A stretch of DNA of 64,000 nt from Rhizobiales bacterium GAS188. GTDB taxonomy: Bacteria > Pseudomonadota > Alphaproteobacteria > Rhizobiales > Beijerinckiaceae. A model generated the notes under the pieces. The model was not told where the DNA came from. It ran no database searches and saw only the letters and a list, made by a program, of their open reading frames with translations. Below, one piece after another: positions 24,280 through 33,015 of this stretch. A program made the position numbers and the translations under genes. Every line of letters begins with the position of its first letter. Positions within the stretch are counted from its first letter, which is position 1. The stretch is from contig FNSS01000001.1 of the NCBI GenBank assembly GCA_900104855.1, positions 1,798,001 to 1,862,000 of the forward strand, given 5' to 3'.

Positions 24280-25158
24280 ATGGCCGCTGAAGACGACCTC
24301 CCCCAACCCAACTCCGATCTCGCCGTCTCCGAGCTCGCTTTGGCTGACGCCGCGCTGGCAGCACCGGACGCCGGCCAGATCCCCGATCCCGCGCCCGTCG
24401 CGGACCAAGCGCCGGACAAGACGCAGGAAGCGGAGGCGCGGGCGACGCAAGCGGACGCCAAGCCGGAATCGACGCCGAATATCTCGGCCGCCGGCGTTCT
24501 CCGAGAGCTCATGGATGAGCGCGACAAGCGCCAGGCTCTCGAAAGGCAGCTGAACGAGTATCTGGCGAGGCAGAAGCCGGCCGATGCGCCAGATCCGTTC
24601 CTCAACCCCGAGCAGTTCGCGCAAACCCAGATCCAGACCGCGATCGCTCCGATCGACCAGCGTCTCACCGTCGCGCTCGCCCGCATCAACTTCGCGGAAG
24701 CCCGTGCCGTGCACGGAGCCGAGCTCGCCGAGAAGGCCTATCAGGAATTCGACAAGGCCATGCCGGAGATGACGCCGGCCGAGCGAGCAACTGTGATGGG
24801 CGCGCCAAATCCGTTCGTCGCGGCCGTGGCTTGGATGAGGCGTCGAGATGCCTTGGTCGAGGTCGGCGACGATGTGGGAGCCTATCGCGAGCGTCTTCGT
24901 GAGGAGTTGCTGAAAGACCCGGAATTCCTGGGACGCGCCATCGAGGCGGCCCGTTCCACCGCCGCGGGGGGAAACTCCGCTGCATCCCAGCCCCGCACGC
25001 AAGCTGGGCAGTTTGCCTCACCGACTGCCAAACCCGCGAGTCTCCCATCCGTCAATCGGGCCGGAGCCGGCACCAACGCCGCGCTCGTCAGGCACGATCC
25101 GTCGGACATGGAGCTCGTCGACGAGGTCCTTACCGGCCGAGAAATCTCTACCCGGTGA
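24280..25158 (+). CDS. Phage head scaffolding protein
   Basis: A 292-residue acidic, helical protein just upstream of the major capsid gene, the standard scaffold position. It starts MAAEDDLPQPNSDLAVSELA with a disordered acidic Ala/Pro-rich 70-residue region, then a coiled-coil (LRELMDERDKRQALERQLNEYL), a helical core and a C-terminal low-complexity tail. Such proteins direct prohead assembly and then leave. GAGAGCG lies upstream of the ATG. A 17-nt tandem repeat overlaps its stop codon. Confidence 0.8.
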   Translation: MAAEDDLPQPNSDLAVSELALADAALAAPDAGQIPDPAPVADQAPDKTQEAEARATQADAKPESTPNISAAGVLRELMDERDKRQALERQLNEYLARQKPADAPDPFLNPEQFAQTQIQTAIAPIDQRLTVALARINFAEARAVHGAELAEKAYQEFDKAMPEMTPAERATVMGAPNPFVAAVAWMRRRDALVEVGDDVGAYRERLREELLKDPEFLGRAIEAARSTAAGGNSAASQPRTQAGQFASPTAKPASLPSVNRAGAGTNAALVRHDPSDMELVDEVLTGREISTR

Positions 25159-25208
25159 GAAGTCTTACCAGGTGAGAAGTCTTACCAATCGAGAAGTCTT
25201 GGCCGGAC
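25139..25208. repeat. Degenerate 17-nt tandem repeat
   Basis: Units of GGTGAGAAGTCTTACCA: two nearly identical copies plus a degenerate one on each side, lying across the scaffold stop codon and the gap before the capsid gene. Each GGT...ACC unit can also form a small hairpin. Confidence 0.8.
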
Positions 25209-25243
25209 GTTAGAAGCGCAGGCCTCACTGAAAGGGCGATGAG

Positions 25244-26479
25244 ATGGCTTTGACCGTCAATAACGTTAACGAGGAACTGATCAAGTTCCGCAAAAAGGCG
25301 ATTTTCACCTTCCTTCGCGACAGCCGCTTCGATCGCTATACCGGGACGGGTCCGAATTACATCATCCAAAGGGTGATGGACCTCGAGGCGGACGGCAAGC
25401 AGATCAATATCCCGCTGCTCGACCAGCTCCGCGGCGATGGCGTCGCCAGGGGGCAGCTGACCGGCCGCGAGGAATCCCTCGACAATTACGGCTACCCCAT
25501 GTGGGCCGATTGGGCCCGTCACGGCGTGCTGTTCAACAAGGCGAACAAGAAGGAAGCCGCGATCAACATCCGCGAATACGGGACGCCTGTCCTGACCTCG
25601 TGGACGAAGCGCTGGCGCCGCGACGATATGATCGATGCGCTGCTCGCCATCCCGACCGCGGCGATCCCGGCGAATTACGGCCAGGATCCGACACCCACGA
25701 CCCCGAGCGCACGCGTCAACGGCATACGCTGGGCGGCCGCGACCTCGACGCAGCGCAACAACTGGCTGACGGCCAACAGCGACCGCATCGTCTTCGGGCA
25801 TCTCGCCGGAAACCTGGTCGCCGGCAATTTCTCGTCGTCCGCAGCGAACCTCTCCTCGGCCGCCGACAAGATGTCTGCGGCGATCGGCCTCCTGGCCAAG
25901 CGTACCGCCATGGCGACCACGAACATCGCCAACTGGCCGGCGATCAAGCCCTATATGATCGAGGGCGGCGGCGACGAGGAATGGTATGTGTGCTTCGTCG
26001 GCTCGCGCAGCTATCGCGACCTGTCGCAGGACTCGGCGATGCAGACGGTCAACACGACGGCCCGCCCGCGTGACAGCGGCGACCCGCTGAAGGACAACCC
26101 CATCTTCACCGGCGCGCATCTGCAGAAGGACGGCATCATTTACCGGGAAATCCCGGAGATCGATCAGCGCTATATCATCGGCCCGACGGGCTCCGTCGCC
26201 GCGCCTCTCGGCCCGCTCGCCGGCATCGGCTCGGCTGGCGTCGACGTCGCGCCGTTCTTCCTCTGCGGCCAGTCGGCGCTCGGCTACGTCATCGGCCAGC
26301 TGCCGCAGGCCAAAAGGCGCGACGAAACCGATTATCAGTTCCTCGATGGCATCGGCATCGAGATGCAGTACGGCGTCGGCAAGATCGCCAAGGACAAGCC
26401 GGGCAATGCCGGCTCGGTCGGCACCCTGAAGGATTGGGGCATGCTGACGGGCTTCGTCGCCGCGCCGCCGGACGCTTAG
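25244..26479 (+). CDS. Major capsid protein (N4-gp56/DUF4043-like)
   Basis: A 411-residue protein following the scaffold gene. Characteristic stretches are RDSRFDRYTGTGPNYIIQR near the N-terminus, LDNYGYPMWADWARHGV, WYVCFVGSRSYRDLSQDSAM and FFLCGQSALGYVIGQ, which match the N4 gp56-like/DUF4043 capsid families with an HK97-type fold. It should form the icosahedral shell. Complete and intact; start ATG 25244. Confidence 0.88.
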   Translation: MALTVNNVNEELIKFRKKAIFTFLRDSRFDRYTGTGPNYIIQRVMDLEADGKQINIPLLDQLRGDGVARGQLTGREESLDNYGYPMWADWARHGVLFNKANKKEAAINIREYGTPVLTSWTKRWRRDDMIDALLAIPTAAIPANYGQDPTPTTPSARVNGIRWAAATSTQRNNWLTANSDRIVFGHLAGNLVAGNFSSSAANLSSAADKMSAAIGLLAKRTAMATTNIANWPAIKPYMIEGGGDEEWYVCFVGSRSYRDLSQDSAMQTVNTTARPRDSGDPLKDNPIFTGAHLQKDGIIYREIPEIDQRYIIGPTGSVAAPLGPLAGIGSAGVDVAPFFLCGQSALGYVIGQLPQAKRRDETDYQFLDGIGIEMQYGVGKIAKDKPGNAGSVGTLKDWGMLTGFVAAPPDA

Positions 26480-26487
26480 CGCACGCG

Positions 26488-26632
26488 CTTTCCTTCTCCC
26501 GCTTGCGGGAGAAGGTGCCGAGACGCAGTCGAGGCGGATGAGGGGCGCCGGTGAAGCGCTCGACCGTCCCTCACCCGGCTCGACTGCGTCTCGCCACCCT
26601 CTCCCGCCTCAAGTGGCGGGAGAGGGGAAGAA
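26488..26632. repeat. Composite palindromic intergenic element, complete copy
   Basis: The best complete copy: hairpin CTTCTCCCGCttGCGGGAGAAG, arm GGTGCCGAGACGCAGTCGAG, spacer with GCGCTCGACC, inverted arm CTCGACTGCGTCTCGCCACC, hairpin CTCTCCCGC..GCGGGAGAG. The whole is a 145-bp imperfect palindrome between the capsid gene and the next head gene. Confidence 0.85.
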
Positions 26633-26673
26633 AAACGCCCTTCCCCTTTTTCCTCATCGCAAGGAGCCATTCC

Positions 26674-27099
26674 ATGGCCAGCAATCGCGTCGCCTATCCG
26701 GCCACGCAAATCGTTCCCTATCACGGCTGGAACCGCACGCCGAAGATCGTCGGCAGTCCGGTCGCGATCACCACGACCGATCTCGGGACCATCAACAACA
26801 CCGTGCAGCTCTTCACCGTCCCGAAGGGCTTCACGATCATCGGCATCGTCATCGACAACCCGCAGCTCGATTCCTCGACCGGCCTCACCGTGTCGATCGG
26901 CGACGCCGCGACGGCGAGCCGCCTTCTCGCCTCGAGCACGTCCTTTCGGGCAGCGGCCTTCTCGACAGCGCTGCCGCAAGGCGTCGCCGGCTTCAGGTAT
27001 TCGGCGGACACCGACATTCAGCTGACGATAGTCGCCGCGGCGACGACGGCCGTCGCCGGCAATCTGACAGTCTATCTGATCGGCTACATCGACAATTGA
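26674..27099 (+). CDS. Probable head decoration or head-associated protein
   Basis: A 141-residue, strand-rich protein from ATG 26674 with AAGGAG ten bases upstream. It starts MASNRVAYPATQIVPYHGWN and ends VYLIGYIDN; the alternating Thr/Val/Ile strands suggest a beta-sandwich. It lies directly downstream of the capsid gene, where many podoviruses encode decoration proteins, but I recognise no specific family. Confidence 0.7.
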   Translation: MASNRVAYPATQIVPYHGWNRTPKIVGSPVAITTTDLGTINNTVQLFTVPKGFTIIGIVIDNPQLDSSTGLTVSIGDAATASRLLASSTSFRAAAFSTALPQGVAGFRYSADTDIQLTIVAAATTAVAGNLTVYLIGYIDN

Positions 27100-27166
27100 T
27101 CGCAACAACAGCGGCGCGGCAAGTTCATGCACCGCTGTTTCCCTGTGGAACATTGAAGGAAATACC

Positions 27167-27385
27167 ATGGCGAAGATCGTCTATACGGATCACGAGCGCT
27201 CCGCGCCCTATGTGAAGTGGCATGGCGTCGAGTTCGTGCACGGCCAGGAAACGCCCGTCGACGAGCGCGAGCACGGCAACCTGATCCGCGCCGCCAAAGA
27301 CAATCCGTGGTTCAAGGTCATTGGCGATGGCGGCAGCCCCGCAGCTGGGCCGACCACGAAGGCCACGGCGCGCGGCAAAGCCTGA
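27167..27385 (+). CDS. Small phage head protein
   Basis: A 72-residue protein starting MAKIVYTDHERSAPYVKWHG with a charged, beta-then-helix pattern and a basic Ala/Thr tail. It sits in the head-completion stretch after the capsid gene. The region before it carries GAAGGAAAT. Function unknown; the pattern (a short strand-rich domain, a conserved W near residue 50) recalls small structural proteins. Confidence 0.7.
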   Translation: MAKIVYTDHERSAPYVKWHGVEFVHGQETPVDEREHGNLIRAAKDNPWFKVIGDGGSPAAGPTTKATARGKA

Positions 27386-27430
27386 TCCAAAAACTGATCC
27401 AAGAACTCGAACTGGAACCGGACCTGACAC

Positions 27431-27802
27431 ATGACCTTCCCGGTTGGCGCGACTCGCAATTCGACCTGGATCGGGACGTCAGCGCTCACGCGCATCGGGG
27501 CCGTCAGCGTGGACAATCCGGCCTCGGCCGAAGATCTGGCGCTGGCGCTCGATCGCCTCGACGTGATCGTGCAGAACTTGCAGGGGCGCGGCATCCTCTA
27601 TCTCGGCGACGTCGACAACACGCCGTCCGCGCTCGCCGAGGAGATCGCCAAGGCGCTGGCGCTCTCGCTGATGCCCGATTTCGGCGACAATGCACCGCCC
27701 GGCTCCGGTGCGCTGCCGACGCAGGCGCAGATCGACACGAATATCCGGCGCATCAACTCCGATCTGCCGAGCTATGGACCGCAGCAGGCTTCGTATTGGT
27801 GA
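27431..27802 (+). CDS. Phage structural protein, possible head-tail connector
   Basis: A 123-residue protein starting MTFPVGATRNSTWIGTSALT. A helix (ASAEDLALALDRLDVIVQNL) is followed by a second helix and a Pro/Tyr-rich tail ending GPQQASYW. It lies between a head protein and the gp10-like tail factor, the place of head-completion or connector proteins. The next gene begins four bases after its stop. Family not recognised. Confidence 0.65.
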   Translation: MTFPVGATRNSTWIGTSALTRIGAVSVDNPASAEDLALALDRLDVIVQNLQGRGILYLGDVDNTPSALAEEIAKALALSLMPDFGDNAPPGSGALPTQAQIDTNIRRINSDLPSYGPQQASYW

Positions 27803-27806
27803 GTGA

Positions 27807-29243
27807 ATGGTCGACATCCCCTTCCCTCGCTCGTCTCAGCCCGGCTCGCAGCCAGGCGAAGGCCTCGGGCGGCTGCTCAACCGCTATTTCGAGCTCGACG
27901 GCGATATCCAGCAATGGAAGACGGTGCCGGGCCTCGTCACCTTCGCCGACACGCTGGTCGCAGGACCGCGCGGCTCGTTCGACGTCAACGGCACACTCTA
28001 CGATGCGAGGGCGCAAACCGCAGTGACAGTGACCTCCGGTGGCGCCGTCACGGCTCTCGCCGGCACGTTGAATGGAACTGCTGCCGTCACTTGGGCCAAG
28101 AATAACCGCGCGACCGGCGGCTCGCCGACGCCGGACGTCGTGTGCGTGACCGAGGCCGGCGCCTTCAGCGTCTCGGCGACAGCGGTTTCGAACTATCCCG
28201 ACATCAGCCTGCCGCAGCCGAACAGCGTCGCTTTCCTCGACGGCTATTTCCTGTTCACGACTGGCGACGGGCGTATCTTCGCATCCGGCGTCAACGACAT
28301 CTGGGTCAATGATTCGGATCACACTCAAAACGCGCTCGCCTTCACGACGGCTGATCAATCTGGCGGCCTGGTGCGCGGCACGAGCTGGGGCGGCCAGTTC
28401 TTCGCCTTCGGGCAGAAGGCCTGCACGGTCTACCAGGATGCGGGCTTGTCGCCCTTCCCACTTTCGCGCACTTCCGTCATCCCGATCGGGCTCGCGAGCC
28501 TGACCGCGATCACCGGCTTCGAGCCGGGCTGGGGTCTGGCGCAGTTCTTCGTCGCCACGGATGATACCGTCAGGCGCCTCGACGGCTATACGCCGACGAC
28601 CGTTTCGAACAAGGATGTCGAGCGTGCCATCTCGGCGCAGATCGACAAGACGCGAATCGAGATGAGCTGCCATGTGGTCGGCGGCCGGCCAGTCGTCGTC
28701 GTCAAGGGCCCAGCGTTCACCTGGGAATACAATGCCGCAACCGGCTATTGGAATGAACGTCAGAGCGCGAACCTCACGAATTGGCGTGCCTCGCGCTCGG
28801 TCTATTTCTCGAAGAAATGGCTCTATGGCGACACGCTGACGACGCAGATCGTCCAGCTGTCGGCCTCCGAGGTCGACGAGCTCGGGACGCCCTTCACGGC
28901 GCGGCTCGAGAGCGGGCCGGTCAAGCAATTCCCGAACCGCATCCGCTGCACCGCCGCCTATTTCGATTTCACCTCCGGACAAGGCACGGTCGGCGGAACA
29001 TCCGACTCGATGAACCCCTCGGTGCTGATCTCGTCCTCGCTCGACGGCGGCGGCAATTGGTCGACGCCGCAGCTACGGCGCGATCTCGGTGCGCAGGGCT
29101 ATTTCAACAAGATGCTGCGGGTGAACCGCATCGGCGGTATCGCGTCACAGCACGGAATCCGCTTTCGCCTCGATTCCTCGTCTCCGGTCTATTCGAGCTT
29201 TCGCGGCGGCCGCGCCGATATCCAGATCCTCGGGGCGCCGTGA
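27807..29243 (+). CDS. P22 gp10-like tail accessory / DNA stabilisation protein
   Basis: A 478-residue beta-propeller-type protein. The order LYDARAQTAVTV, SVAFLDGYFLFTTGDGRIF, TTADQSGGLVRGTSWGGQFFAFGQ, ACTVYQDAGLSPFPLSRTSV and RRLDGYTPTTVSNKDVERAI is the typical order of P22 gp10-like packaged-DNA stabilisation proteins: a displayed value, a comparison with sensor-like repeats, then 'GYTP.R.S'. These plug the portal and join head to tail. Its stop overlaps the start of the next gene (TGATG). Complete. Confidence 0.85.
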   Translation: MVDIPFPRSSQPGSQPGEGLGRLLNRYFELDGDIQQWKTVPGLVTFADTLVAGPRGSFDVNGTLYDARAQTAVTVTSGGAVTALAGTLNGTAAVTWAKNNRATGGSPTPDVVCVTEAGAFSVSATAVSNYPDISLPQPNSVAFLDGYFLFTTGDGRIFASGVNDIWVNDSDHTQNALAFTTADQSGGLVRGTSWGGQFFAFGQKACTVYQDAGLSPFPLSRTSVIPIGLASLTAITGFEPGWGLAQFFVATDDTVRRLDGYTPTTVSNKDVERAISAQIDKTRIEMSCHVVGGRPVVVVKGPAFTWEYNAATGYWNERQSANLTNWRASRSVYFSKKWLYGDTLTTQIVQLSASEVDELGTPFTARLESGPVKQFPNRIRCTAAYFDFTSGQGTVGGTSDSMNPSVLISSSLDGGGNWSTPQLRRDLGAQGYFNKMLRVNRIGGIASQHGIRFRLDSSSPVYSSFRGGRADIQILGAP

Positions 29244-29497
29244 TGGCCGGTCCTCCACTCGGTTCGGCCTTCGTCGAGAAACCGCCGCAGCTGCTCGATC
29301 CGCATGTGCAGCGTTTCGACGCGCAAGGACGGCCGACGCCCGACCAGGTGCTCTATGAGGGGCGCCTGCAGCAATATCTCGTTCGCCTCATCGCCGGCTA
29401 CGTGCCGTTGAACGCGAGCGGCCTGCCGACCGCCGACCCGCATGTGGTCGGGCAGGTCTGGCGAAATGCCGGTGTCCTTACCGTGAGCGCGGGGTGA
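29243..29497 (+). CDS. Small phage tail or connector protein
   Basis: An 84-residue protein starting MAGPPLGSAFVEKPPQLLDP at an ATG overlapping the gp10-like stop. It has a Pro-rich start, a central helix (VLYEGRLQQYLVRLIAGYV) and a short beta end. Family unknown. It is translationally coupled to the tail factor. Confidence 0.65.
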   Translation: MAGPPLGSAFVEKPPQLLDPHVQRFDAQGRPTPDQVLYEGRLQQYLVRLIAGYVPLNASGLPTADPHVVGQVWRNAGVLTVSAG

Positions 29498-29501
29498 TCC
29501 G

Positions 29502-29771
29502 ATGAGTTCTGGCGAGACCGTTACGCAGCTCGTGCCGCCGATCGATGTTCGGACGCCATGGGGCTGGGCGACATGCGTTGCGTGGATCCATTGGGGGGCC
29601 GAGCAGGAGCCGCAGTGGAAATGCTCAGTCTATGACGGCGAGCGCGCGGGCCATGTGATCGATATCCCGCAAAAGGATATCAGGTTCGGCCGAAACTACA
29701 GCGTGTCGCGCACCGAGACGACGCTGCCGCCGGACGTTCCCGATATGATGAAGATGGGGCCACGCTCATGA
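29502..29771 (+). CDS. Small hypothetical phage protein
   Basis: An 89-residue, Trp-rich, probably beta-structured protein (VRTPWGWATCVAWIHWGAEQ) with a charged C-terminus. It overlaps the next start by four bases (ATGA). No family recognised; its place in the tail/ejection operon suggests a virion role. Confidence 0.65.
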   Translation: MSSGETVTQLVPPIDVRTPWGWATCVAWIHWGAEQEPQWKCSVYDGERAGHVIDIPQKDIRFGRNYSVSRTETTLPPDVPDMMKMGPRS

Positions 29772-31189
29772 GCATCTTCGACGTTTTTTCTGGAAGCCCC
29801 GGGCGCCAGGCCGGCATATTCGACGCCAACGCAGGTGTCAGCAATGTCGGTCTCGGCAACACCGTCATTGCCAATGGGGAAGCCAACCAGCTCGGCAGTC
29901 TGGCGAATGGCGCAAATGCAGCCAGGGGCGCAATCAATGCCGGCGCGCAGGGCGGCCTGGCGGCGCTGCTCGGCGGCTACAACACCGCCACCGGCGCGGT
30001 AAACCAGGGCTATGGCGCAGCGCAAGGAGCTTCACAGGCTGGCTATGGGCAGGGCAGGTCGGACATCATGTCCGGATTGCAGCAATCCCTCGGAAACCTG
30101 TTCGGCGGCTCCGGGCAGGCTGCGGGCCTGATCCAGGGCGGCGCGAACCAGGCGTCTGGCGACATCTCGGGGAGCTTAAGCGCTTCGCTCGGCGCGCTCA
30201 ATCAGGGATATGGCGGCGCGCAAAACGTGCTCGCCGGGAACAATGCGATCTTCCAGCCCTATGTGGGGGCTGGGCAGAACGCACAGGGCACGCTGGCAAA
30301 TGCGCTCGGCCTCGGCGGAGCCGCCGGGAACACGCAGGCCCAAGGCACCTTCCAGTCCGGACCCGGATACCAGTATCAGGTCCAGCAGGGCCTGGATGCG
30401 ATCAACCGGGCGGGCGCCGCAACGGGCGCGCTGGGCTCCGGCAACACCCTGGCCGCTCTGCAAAGCCGCGGCAACGACCTCGCCAACCAGAACTGGCAGC
30501 AATGGCTGTCGAACCTGTCGGGCGTCGGCTCGACCGGGCTCAGCGCCGGCAATTCGATGGCGTCGAACAATGCCAATCTCGCCTCGAGCCTCACCGGCCA
30601 GGGGCAGGCCAATGCCGGCGCGATCACCACGGCTGGACAGAACCTCGGCAACATTGCGCAGTCGACCGGGACCAATCTCGGCAATCTCGCCAATCAGACC
30701 GGGCAGAGCGCAGCCGGGCTCAACACGAATGCCTTCAATGCGCTCGCCGGCAATGCCACGGCCGGCGGGAACACGCTGGCAAATCTCCTCGTCGGGCAGG
30801 GCAACCAGCTCGGCAATCTGGCCTCGAGCCTCGGCACGCAATCGGCCGGCATCGACACGAGCCAAGGTTCGCAGCTCGCGAGCAGCTACAACCAACAGGG
30901 CGTGAACGACGCCAACGTGTTCGGCACCGGCATCCAGCAGCAGCTCGGGCTCAACAACACCGCCTTGAATGCAATGACGCAGGGCGGCAATTCCGCGCTG
31001 ATGGCAGGACAGCAGGCCGATGCCACGAGCCTGAATGCCCTGCTTCAGGGATTGGGCGGCCTCGCGAATATCGGCAGCATCGGCACGGGCGGCGGCGGGA
31101 CGGTTGCCGGCGGGCTCGGCGGTCTTTTGAAGGGCCTGTTCAGCGGCGGCGGTGGCGGCCCCAGCAGTGCCGTGACGAGCCTTACCTAG
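29768..31189 (+). CDS. Ala/Gly/Asn-rich internal virion protein, probable DNA ejection protein
   Basis: A 473-residue protein of very biased composition (Ala, Gly, Asn, Gln, Ser) in loosely repeated short blocks such as GNLAN, GNIAQ and GQANAG, predicted to be long helices. It starts MSIFDVFSGSPGRQAGIFDA and ends in a Gly-rich tail (GGGTVAGGLGGLLKGLFSGG). Composition and place, between the gp10-like factor and the transglycosylase, match internal or ejection proteins of P22-like phages, which leave the head and help form the channel for the DNA. The exact homologue is not identified. Confidence 0.7.
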   Translation: MSIFDVFSGSPGRQAGIFDANAGVSNVGLGNTVIANGEANQLGSLANGANAARGAINAGAQGGLAALLGGYNTATGAVNQGYGAAQGASQAGYGQGRSDIMSGLQQSLGNLFGGSGQAAGLIQGGANQASGDISGSLSASLGALNQGYGGAQNVLAGNNAIFQPYVGAGQNAQGTLANALGLGGAAGNTQAQGTFQSGPGYQYQVQQGLDAINRAGAATGALGSGNTLAALQSRGNDLANQNWQQWLSNLSGVGSTGLSAGNSMASNNANLASSLTGQGQANAGAITTAGQNLGNIAQSTGTNLGNLANQTGQSAAGLNTNAFNALAGNATAGGNTLANLLVGQGNQLGNLASSLGTQSAGIDTSQGSQLASSYNQQGVNDANVFGTGIQQQLGLNNTALNAMTQGGNSALMAGQQADATSLNALLQGLGGLANIGSIGTGGGGTVAGGLGGLLKGLFSGGGGGPSSAVTSLT

Positions 31190-31200
31190 GAGGCGCACCC

Positions 31201-33015
31201 ATGCCCATTTACGATTTCAGCTCCGGTTTCAATGCTCTCAATCAGGGCATCGGCAATCTCAGCTCATCGCTGCAGAATGCCGACAAGCAGGCGCGGCTGC
31301 AGCAGCTCGGCGCAAAGCTTCAGGCAGGCGACTATGACGGCGCGGCTTCGGATGCTTTTGCGATGGGCGACGTGCAGACCGGATTGGCGCTGCAACAGCA
31401 GAAGCTCAAGACAGCGGCTCTCGGCCCCCTGACGGCCGGCCTGAATGGCGGCGCGCCTACAGGCGCCCTCGGCCCCTCGCTGAATCCTCCCGCGCAGGAT
31501 TCGGCAACCACCGGGCCCGCCCCGACTTCGCCTGCGACCGGCTACGAGAACGCCGGCATGTCGACGAGCGATATCGCCGCCTACATCACGCAGGGGGCGC
31601 AGGCTCGGGGTATCAATCCAGGCACCGCGCTCGCGGTCGCAAAGAGCGAAGGGCTCGGGAGCTATACCGGCGACTCCGGTTCGTCGTTCGGGCCGTTCCA
31701 GCTTCACTATGGCGGCGTTGCCAGCGGAGGGAATGCGACGACCGGACTCGGCGACGCCTTCACGAAGACAACCGGGCTTGATGCGCGCGATCCACGCACC
31801 GTCAGACAGCAGATCGATTTTGCGCTCGACCACGCCGCGCAGAACGGCTGGGGGCCGTGGCACGGCTGGAAGGGCGACCAATGGGCCGGCATCGGCAACA
31901 ATGCCGCGCCTCGTGGCGTCAGCGTCGCCAATCCGGCATTGCCAGGCACGACGCAGGTATCGGGCGGATTCGCGCCTACCGCTTCCGGCATGGGCGCGCC
32001 GTCGCCGGGCGGCGTACAGGTCGCGTCGGCCAATCCAGGTTCTGCGCCGCAGGGGGCGCCGCCTGTGAGCGGCAGCATCGGCTCGCCGGGGCCGGGCGGC
32101 GTTCAACCGCAGTTCAACCAGGTTGGCGTCGGTGGGAATAGGCCGATTGGGGCTGGCATTTCTCCGCAGCCGATCTCGCAGGGCGTCCCGACCAATGCGG
32201 CCGCCGGGGGCGCCTCCGCGCCTGCCGACGCCGAGCCTCCTGACCCTCCCGTCACGATAAAAGGCAAACAGTGGACGCGCGCCAGCGCTGCAGCCGACAA
32301 CAGCGATGCGTCGCCTGAAGTCGCGGACGTGGCGAAGGCGCAGGGCATCCCGTGGGTTGCCGGCGTCGGCGATGAAGATCCCGGCCACGTCGACCCGAGC
32401 TGGAAGCCCGCGCGAGGTCCGGGAGCTCCCCCAACCCAGCAGGCCCAAGCGCAGTTGACTGCGCAAATCCCCGGCCGACCGGGCCAAGCCACGGCGGCTA
32501 TTGAAAATTCGGGCGCGTCCAGCCAACAGAAGATCGATTTCTACACCCGCATGTGGGCGCTCGCCGCTCAGTCGGGCAACACGGCGTATGCCGACATCTA
32601 CAAGCAGAAGATCGATATCGAGCAGAAGAATTTGGACTTCATCCGGCAGCAATCGGCGCCGACCACCTATCGCAGCCTCATCGACCCCGCTGCCCGCCAA
32701 GCGGCCGGCATCGCGCCGGATGATACGGGGATCTATCAGCAGGATTCGCATGGGCGTCTGTACTCGTTGGGAGCGGGGAGGGCCCGGGTGGGTCCGGCTG
32801 GCGGTGCAGTCGGGCCATCGCTCCAGAGTGGTCCCCCAAATGGAAGCGGCGGCGCCGCAACGCCCGGCGGGTCTCCACCGCAAGGGGCGACGACTCCGAG
32901 CCTGCCGGCCGGGCCGCCGCCGGGGATACCCAGACTATCGCCCAGGGAGGCAGCGCGATTGCCGCGCGGCTCGCACTTCATCGACCTCCATGGTTTCGAC
33001 CGATTTGTTCGGTGA
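31201..33015 (+). CDS. Internal virion protein with lytic transglycosylase-like domain
   Basis: A 604-residue protein from ATG 31201. After a helical N-terminal 65 residues and a Pro-rich linker, residues about 118-235 resemble a lytic transglycosylase: SDIAAYITQGAQARGINPGT, ALAVAKSEGLGSYTGDSGSS (probable catalytic Glu in KSEG) and FGPFQLHYGG. The remaining part is Pro/Gly-rich with a helical stretch around 440-490 (IDFYTRMWALAAQ) and a basic end (FIDLHGFDRFVR). Virion enzymes of this kind open the peptidoglycan during DNA entry. It follows the ejection-type protein and precedes the toxin candidate. Confidence 0.8.
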   Translation: MPIYDFSSGFNALNQGIGNLSSSLQNADKQARLQQLGAKLQAGDYDGAASDAFAMGDVQTGLALQQQKLKTAALGPLTAGLNGGAPTGALGPSLNPPAQDSATTGPAPTSPATGYENAGMSTSDIAAYITQGAQARGINPGTALAVAKSEGLGSYTGDSGSSFGPFQLHYGGVASGGNATTGLGDAFTKTTGLDARDPRTVRQQIDFALDHAAQNGWGPWHGWKGDQWAGIGNNAAPRGVSVANPALPGTTQVSGGFAPTASGMGAPSPGGVQVASANPGSAPQGAPPVSGSIGSPGPGGVQPQFNQVGVGGNRPIGAGISPQPISQGVPTNAAAGGASAPADAEPPDPPVTIKGKQWTRASAAADNSDASPEVADVAKAQGIPWVAGVGDEDPGHVDPSWKPARGPGAPPTQQAQAQLTAQIPGRPGQATAAIENSGASSQQKIDFYTRMWALAAQSGNTAYADIYKQKIDIEQKNLDFIRQQSAPTTYRSLIDPAARQAAGIAPDDTGIYQQDSHGRLYSLGAGRARVGPAGGAVGPSLQSGPPNGSGGAATPGGSPPQGATTPSLPAGPPPGIPRLSPREAARLPRGSHFIDLHGFDRFVR

